Assembly: GCA_002482705.1 (NCBI GenBank)
Contig: DLGM01000312.1
Location: forward strand, 32,771 to 60,344
Origin: Cyanobacteria bacterium UBA7694
Lineage (GTDB): Bacteria > Cyanobacteriota > Sericytochromatia > UBA7694
Length of the DNA stretch: 27,574 nt
Direction: 5' to 3'
Shown here: positions 23,178 to 27,574 of the stretch, in pieces
Layout of the letters: each line of letters opens with the position of its first letter
Numbering within the stretch: the first letter of the stretch is position 1
The notes under the pieces: generated by a model
The model's input: only the letters and a program-made list of their open reading frames with translations
What the model was told of the DNA's origin: nothing
Databases searched by the model: none
Made by a program: the position numbers and the translations under genes

Positions 23178-23201
23178 CTCTTGGGAGATTTGGTCCGATA
23201 T
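23174..23201 (+). promoter_or_regulatory. Sigma-28-like promoter for flagellin
   Basis: TTAA at 23174-23177 and TCCGATAT at 23194-23201 with 16 bp between, compared with the sigma-28 consensus TAAA-N15-GCCGATAA. The -10 has six of eight matches including the CCGATA core. The leader to the flagellin ATG would be about 70 nt. Confidence 0.45.
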
Positions 23202-23238
23202 ATATCCAAAGCATATTTTTTTGCGGGAGGCTATCTGC

Positions 23239-23263
23239 TTGCAAAATAGATGCTTATTTTCAA
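23239..23263 (+). promoter_or_regulatory. Stem-loop just before the flagellin ribosome-binding site
   Basis: TTGCAAAATA and TATTTTCAA pair over 9 bp with one bulged C and a 6-base loop. The AAGGA ribosome-binding site starts at 23269. A leader hairpin here could tune translation or mRNA stability. Confidence 0.35.
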
Positions 23264-23279
23264 AGAATAAGGACAAAAA

Positions 23280-24527
23280 ATGGGTTTACGAATCAATACC
23301 AACATTGCCTCGTTGAATGCTCAGCGTAATTTGTCCGCTACCAATCAAACGCTTGGAAAAACCTTTGAGCGCCTTTCCTCAGGCCTCAGAATTAATCGGG
23401 CAGCTGATGATGCAGCGGGATTGGCCGTTTCGGAAAAGTTACGCACACAAATTCGGGGTTTTTCCCAAGCCATTGCTAACGCTCAAGATGGTGTGAATTT
23501 AATTGCCACTGCCGAATCAGGCATTGATCAGAGCAGCCAGATTTTACAGCGTATCCGTGAGCTGTCGCTGCAATCAGCCAGTGATACCTTGGTCAATGAA
23601 GATCGCGAGAAAATTCAAGAAGAAGTGAATCAGCTGCGCTTAGAGCTGACCCGTATTGCTGAAACCACTGAATTTAACACCCGCAAACTCTTAGATGGTA
23701 CGATTGCCAGCACAACCTTTGGGAGTGATGCCACGATCTCAATCAAACAAAATGTGCGCGTTGGAGATACGGCTGCAACGGTACCAGCATTACAAACCTT
23801 TATTGCCAGCGCCCAAGTTTCGACCACGGGAGCGACCCTTGATACGGCCTTCCAATTGAAGTTTGTTTCTTACCAAACGGCTGCAAATGATCCGGTGAGT
23901 GTCGCCATTGAGGTGCGTTCTTCAGTGGATGGGGTGCTCACGACCATTCAGTTGGGGAATGGGGCACCGATTCCGGCAACTACCAATGTGTTGTTGACCG
24001 TAGGTGGCGTGGCTATTGGAACCCTTGAACTCAATACCAGTGGCATTTCTCTCAGTGACATTGGCAAAACCTCTCTGGTACAGGTAGTCGCTGCTCGGGC
24101 TGCGGTCACGACCGATCAGGCGCTCACTTTCCAAGTGGGGGCCAATGAAGGCCAATTCATGAAAATGGGTGTTCAAGATTTGCGGGCCTCGGCATTGCGT
24201 CTCGAAACGATCAATTTATTGGGAACCAATGACGAAGACAGTCGCGTCAAGGCTCAGAATGCGATCGGTGCGGTGGATGAAGCCCTTGATTATGTCAATA
24301 CCGTGCGGGCCCGGCTTGGGGCTTTTCAAAACCGGGTAGAGTACACAATTTCCAATTTACAGGTCTCGCGAGAAAACTTGACGGCTTCTGAATCTCGGAT
24401 TCGGGATGCGGATATTGCTGCTGAAACGGCGAATTTGACGCGCTCACAAATTCTGGTTCAAGCAGGGACAGCGGTGTTATCACAGGCCAATGTTTCTCCC
24501 CAATCGGCGCTCAGCCTTTTAGGTTAA
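23280..24527 (+). CDS. fliC: Flagellin
   Basis: A 415-aa flagellar filament protein. The N-terminal D0/D1 region (1-140) is canonical: RINTNIASLNAQRNL, FERLSSGLRINRAADDAAGLAVSEKLRTQIRG, then NAQDGVNLIATAESG. The C-terminal region (about 315-415) has VNTVRARLGAFQNRVEYTI and RIRDADIAAETANLTRSQIL, ending in SPQSALSLLG. The central 145-310 is the variable surface domain, here Thr/Val/Ala-rich and probably beta-structured. There is no signal peptide, as expected for type III export. AAGGA lies 6 nt before the ATG. No other flagellar gene is present in the window, so this is an isolated filament gene. Confidence 0.95.
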   Translation: MGLRINTNIASLNAQRNLSATNQTLGKTFERLSSGLRINRAADDAAGLAVSEKLRTQIRGFSQAIANAQDGVNLIATAESGIDQSSQILQRIRELSLQSASDTLVNEDREKIQEEVNQLRLELTRIAETTEFNTRKLLDGTIASTTFGSDATISIKQNVRVGDTAATVPALQTFIASAQVSTTGATLDTAFQLKFVSYQTAANDPVSVAIEVRSSVDGVLTTIQLGNGAPIPATTNVLLTVGGVAIGTLELNTSGISLSDIGKTSLVQVVAARAAVTTDQALTFQVGANEGQFMKMGVQDLRASALRLETINLLGTNDEDSRVKAQNAIGAVDEALDYVNTVRARLGAFQNRVEYTISNLQVSRENLTASESRIRDADIAAETANLTRSQILVQAGTAVLSQANVSPQSALSLLG

Positions 24528-24533
24528 CATGAC

Positions 24534-24568
24534 TTGCTCCGCTGGGCGTTTAAGCCCAGCGGAGGCAA
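24534..24568 (+). terminator. Strong hairpin after flagellin
   Basis: CTCCGCTGGGC (24537-24547) and GCCCAGCGGAG (24554-24564) form a perfect 11-bp stem with a 6-base loop, extended by three more pairs past a bulged G. It begins 6 bp after the stop codon. There is no U-tract, so it may act as an mRNA 3' stabiliser as well as, or instead of, a terminator. Confidence 0.6.
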
Positions 24569-24589
24569 ATAGAGACCGCAACAAGGCCG

Positions 24590-24598
24590 TGATATAAT
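24590..24598 (+). promoter_or_regulatory. Extended -10 promoter for the HD-GYP gene
   Basis: TGATATAAT (TG-n-TATAAT) with no clear -35. The predicted start near 24605 gives a leader of about 27 nt that includes the GAGGA ribosome-binding site. Confidence 0.55.
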
Positions 24599-24631
24599 AG
24601 CTCAGACACTCTGTAGCAGAGGATTATGCCC

Positions 24632-26620
24632 ATGTCTGCGCCTATTTCCATTTTGTTTCCGCAGCCAGTGATGACTGACTTGGTACAACGTACCTCCTCT
24701 GTTTTTGCACGTCGTTTTCACTTCCAAGCTTATTACACCGCCGATGTATTCGCTCACCTACAGGCTTGCCAAACGCCTACCATCTTCTTTGCCTTTGCTT
24801 CTGAACTGGCCCACGTGGCCAGTTTGCCAGCGGTGCAACGGCGTTATCTACAGGTTGTCCTGCTGCTCGAACCGGGGCAAACCCCGCAAGCCCATGATTT
24901 GCAACAACCCTGGTTGGTCGACTATGTGCTTTTACCTTTTGAACCACTGCGGTTTACTTTTTTGCTGAACCGTCTTTACAGTGATTGGTCCCGTCAGCAG
25001 GATACACTGCGCCTAGGCCGTCAGCTTGAGGTCCAGCGAACGCGTCTCCAGGAACTCAATGAGATTGGGGCTGCGCTTTCGACGGAGCGTAATCCAGATA
25101 ATTTGCTCGACAAAATTTTGCGCAGCAGTATGGAAATTACCCATTCTGATTCTTGCAGTTTATACTTGGTTGAAAATCGCTCTGGTGGGGATGTAACTTC
25201 CAAAGCCCCGTTTGCCAATCAGTGCCTGCGCTTTAAACTGGCACGTAATATGAGCCTGGTTGTGGATTTTAGCGAGTTCACGATTGACATCAACGAACAG
25301 AGTATGGCCGGGTTTGTGGCCCTTTCCGGGGCTCCTCTGACGATTTCCGATGCTTATCAAATTCCCGCTTCAGCCCCGTTTCATTTTAACAAGAGTTTTG
25401 ATTTGAACACGGGCTATCGTTCCAAGTCGATGTTGACGGTACCTATGCGTAATCCCAAAGGCGAAATTATTGGCATTTTGCAAATGATCAATAAAAAGCG
25501 TAACTGGGGTGATGTGCTTGATTTGTCTGACAAAACTACATTTGAGCAGCAGATCGGGGATTATGAGCCTGAAGATGAACAGTTGTTACTTTCATTGGCC
25601 AGCCAAGCAGCCGTTGCCATTGAAAATGCCCGCCTATACGAATCCATTCAATCGCTCTTTGAAGGGTTTATTCGTGCCTCTGTTCAAGCGATTGAGTCAC
25701 GGGATCCGACAACGTCCGGCCACTCTGAGCGCGTAGCGGTGTTAACCGTTGAACTGGCCAAGCAGGCAGATCGTTCAGATTTGCCACCTTTCCAGGGGTT
25801 ACGCTTTTCCCGCGATGACCTCAAAGAAATCAAGTACGCCTCGTTATTACATGACTTTGGCAAAATCGGTGTGCGTGAAAATGTCTTGGTCAAAGCCGAA
25901 AAACTCTATCCCCATGAACTTGAAGGGGTACGTTATCGCTTTCGTTTGGCGCGCAAGACCCTAGAATATGAATATGCCCAGAAAAAACTGAATTATGCCC
26001 TTGAACACAATCCTGATCAAGTGGCTCAGCGCTTCTTATTGTGGGATGCCGAATTACAAACGCGCCTTCACGAATTGGATGATGATTTACGCTTGGTTTT
26101 GCAAGCGAATCAACCGACCATATTGGCGGAAGAGTCCTCTCAGAAACTGCTCGAAATCCAGCAAAAATCTTTTTTACTGGATGAACAGATCACCTATCTG
26201 CTTGAACCCTATGAACTGTCTCGTCTGTCGATTACGCGAGGTTCTCTTGATCCTGAGGAACGCCGTGAAATTGAATCACACGTGACCCATACCTTCCACT
26301 TTTTAAGTCAGATTCCTTGGACCAATGAACTCAAGCACGTCCCCCAAATTGCTTATGCTCACCATGAAAAACTCAATGGCCGAGGTTATCCCCGCGCCCT
26401 TTCCGCAGTTGAGATCCCGATTCAATCGCGGATGATGACGATTGCTGATATTTATGATGCTCTGACGGCCAGTGATCGTCCTTATAAAAAGGCCCTGCCA
26501 GTCACAAAAGCGCTTGATATTTTAGGTTATGAAGTCAAAGATGGTATGCTTGATGGCGAACTGTACCATCTCTTTGTCGAGAGCAAGGTCTATGAGCTGA
26601 TCATGCCGGACGAGAGTTAA
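24632..26620 (+). CDS. GAF and HD-GYP signalling protein with a large helical insertion
   Basis: A 662-aa cytoplasmic protein. Two ATGs are possible (24626, 24632); GAGGA is 8 bases from the second, which I prefer. Numbering below counts from 24626. Residues 1-120 look like a receiver fold but lack the phosphoacceptor Asp, so a pseudo-receiver. A short coiled coil (125-145) leads to a GAF domain (about 145-340, ending ASQAAVAIENARLYESIQ). The HD-GYP domain has GHSERV at 365-370, HDFGK at 409-413, HHEKLNGRGYP at 579-589 and ADIYDALTASDRPYKK at 607-622. Its catalytic motifs look intact, so cyclic-di-GMP hydrolysis is plausible. Between HDFGK and HHE sits an unusually long, charged helical insertion (about 425-545). 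The stop overlaps convergent menG by 4 bp. Confidence 0.9.
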   Translation: MSAPISILFPQPVMTDLVQRTSSVFARRFHFQAYYTADVFAHLQACQTPTIFFAFASELAHVASLPAVQRRYLQVVLLLEPGQTPQAHDLQQPWLVDYVLLPFEPLRFTFLLNRLYSDWSRQQDTLRLGRQLEVQRTRLQELNEIGAALSTERNPDNLLDKILRSSMEITHSDSCSLYLVENRSGGDVTSKAPFANQCLRFKLARNMSLVVDFSEFTIDINEQSMAGFVALSGAPLTISDAYQIPASAPFHFNKSFDLNTGYRSKSMLTVPMRNPKGEIIGILQMINKKRNWGDVLDLSDKTTFEQQIGDYEPEDEQLLLSLASQAAVAIENARLYESIQSLFEGFIRASVQAIESRDPTTSGHSERVAVLTVELAKQADRSDLPPFQGLRFSRDDLKEIKYASLLHDFGKIGVRENVLVKAEKLYPHELEGVRYRFRLARKTLEYEYAQKKLNYALEHNPDQVAQRFLLWDAELQTRLHELDDDLRLVLQANQPTILAEESSQKLLEIQQKSFLLDEQITYLLEPYELSRLSITRGSLDPEERREIESHVTHTFHFLSQIPWTNELKHVPQIAYAHHEKLNGRGYPRALSAVEIPIQSRMMTIADIYDALTASDRPYKKALPVTKALDILGYEVKDGMLDGELYHLFVESKVYELIMPDES

Positions 26621-27342
26621 CGTTTATCCCCTTGATAAATCGAGGCGATCCCCAAGGTCAGAGGGGTATAACGTACATTGCTAAAGCCAGCCGCAATCAT
26701 GAGATCGGCAAAGTCTTGGCCGCTGGGAAAGCTCTCGATGGTTTGATTGAGATAACGATAGGCGTAGCTGTCCCCAGATAATTTTGCCCCTATTTGGGGT
26801 AAAACATGGCGCAAATAGGTGAAATAAGCCTGGCGAAAAATGGGGTTGGTGGGGGTGGAAAACTCTAAAATGAGGGCTCGGCCACCGGGTTTAAGCACAC
26901 GGTGCATTTCCCCGAGACAGCCACTGACACTGGGCACATTGCGAATGCCAAAAGAAATAGTGGCAGCATCATAGACGTTATCAGCGGCTGGGATTGCGCC
27001 TGCATCTCCGGTGGAGAGAGTAATGACATCTTGAAGACGAGCTTGTTGTACCTTGTGGCGGCCTATATCGAGCATTTTTTCGGATAAATCCATGCCGTCG
27101 GCATGTTCAATGCCAGGCACTGCTTGACAAAAGGTGAGTAAGATATCCGCTGTCCCTGTTGCTAAATCTAAGAGCTTGAGCTTGGGACGGAATGGCAGGC
27201 ACTGAATCAGCTTTTGACGCCAATGGATGTCAATCCCCCCCGAAAGAATGCGGTTAAGGGTGTCATAACGGTGGGCAATACGGTCGAACATTTCCCATAC
27301 TTGATCACGGGAGGGTTCAGAGGATTTGGATAAATGCTGCAT
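26617..27342 (-). CDS. UbiE/MenG-type quinone C-methyltransferase
   Basis: A 241-aa SAM-dependent methyltransferase. Family signature YDTLNRILSGGIDIHWR is at about 25-41, the SAM-binding motif LDLATGTADI near 58-67, DLSEKML near 85, ISFGIRNV near 130, and RVLKPGGRALILEFS near 147-161. It is expected to methylate demethylmenaquinone and/or the ubiquinone intermediate in the last steps of respiratory quinone synthesis; which quinone depends on the rest of the genome. Length is typical. The ribosome-binding site is weak (AGG close to the ATG). Confidence 0.92.
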   Translation of the reverse strand: MQHLSKSSEPSRDQVWEMFDRIAHRYDTLNRILSGGIDIHWRQKLIQCLPFRPKLKLLDLATGTADILLTFCQAVPGIEHADGMDLSEKMLDIGRHKVQQARLQDVITLSTGDAGAIPAADNVYDAATISFGIRNVPSVSGCLGEMHRVLKPGGRALILEFSTPTNPIFRQAYFTYLRHVLPQIGAKLSGDSYAYRYLNQTIESFPSGQDFADLMIAAGFSNVRYTPLTLGIASIYQGDKR

Positions 27343-27419
27343 GCCTGTATCTTAACTCTGGTCATGGCTCAGGGCCAAGCAGATGGGCCGGGGTTTTGGG
27401 AATAAACCCTTATAACAGC

Positions 27420-27449
27420 TTGATTATAGCGTTCGAGAGAGATTATAAT
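27420..27449 (+). promoter_or_regulatory. Promoter for the gene leaving the right edge
   Basis: TTGATT at 27420-27425 and a perfect TATAAT at 27444-27449 with an 18-bp spacer, about 65 bp before the ATG at 27515. On the opposite strand another TATAAT (27428-27423) could serve menG, so divergent promoters may overlap. Confidence 0.55.
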
Positions 27450-27514
27450 CGATGCTAAGTGTGGGTCTATTGTGATTCATCTTCATTCCCATCAAACCGT
27501 CCGGAGATCTGCTC

Positions 27515-27574
27515 ATGACTGAACCTGTCTCTCCAGCATTTGCCCGCTCACTGCTGAGTTTAGACAGAGACTTT
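27515..27574 (+). CDS. Start of an unidentified gene (partial, runs off window)
   Basis: ATG 27515 follows GGAG at about 9-base spacing and a good upstream promoter. The visible 20 codons give MTEPVSPAFARSLLSLDRDF, too short to name. The frame is open to the window edge. Confidence 0.55.
   Translation, partial: MTEPVSPAFARSLLSLDRDF

Noticed and set aside
23280..24527. Flagellin region as part of a flagellar gene cluster
   Set aside because: Neighbours are tsaB and an HD-GYP gene; no hook, basal body, export or chaperone gene is present in the window.

Overview
The window reads as a chromosomal replication-origin region from a diderm, flagellated bacterium. The origin sits directly beside dnaN, with no dnaA in the window. 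That arrangement is known from Cyanobacteria, and together with the gene content (menG/ubiE-type methyltransferase, DUF721/DciA, GAF/HD-GYP and HDOD signalling, flagellin) it makes a non-photosynthetic relative of Cyanobacteria (Vampirovibrionia/Melainabacteria-like) my best guess. This placement is an inference from layout and general protein character, not a database result. Two lipobox lipoproteins, one of them a peptidoglycan amidase, fit a diderm envelope.

Layout. 1-1783 (+): the 3' end of ileS, then a phosphomannomutase/phosphoglucomutase. 8402-1760 (-): a tightly packed six-gene operon, dnaN-recF-dciA-hybrid histidine kinase-HDOD protein-CCA-adding enzyme, whose last gene overlaps the mutase gene tail to tail. 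8403-9835: about 1.4 kb of non-coding DNA that I call oriC. It has two DnaA-box clusters (about 8548-8869 and 9274-9490) flanking roughly 430 bp that hold 17 GATC sites, with AT-rich DNA at the outer edges. Genes on both sides point away from it. 9836-16211 (+): an unrecognised membrane-associated protein, a 35-codon micro-ORF coupled to a secreted beta-propeller protein, a RimI-like acetyltransferase, a lipoprotein, a HAD-type 5'-nucleotidase and a lipoprotein amidase, ending at a strong hairpin. 16255-18615 (-): an HTH-less WYL protein, tRNA(CAU) (probably Ile2) and an unrecognised 552-aa protein. 18781-21953 (+): gyrB overlapping a divergent U32-peptidase-like gene. Then a small unknown gene (-), tsaB (+), a lone flagellin gene with a sigma-28-like promoter (+), a GAF/HD-GYP signalling protein (+), menG/ubiE (-), and the first 20 codons of a gene leaving the window (+).

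How it fits together. DnaN, RecF, DciA (helicase loader) and GyrB are replication functions clustered around their origin. A signal-transduction pair (kinase/receiver plus HDOD) lies inside the replication operon, and a DnaA-box-like site lies in the gyrB leader. The CCA enzyme is needed here because the tRNA gene does not encode CCA. The most unusual feature is the GATC array in the middle of the origin. It resembles in principle the Dam/SeqA arrangement of enterobacterial oriC, but in a clearly different genomic setting.
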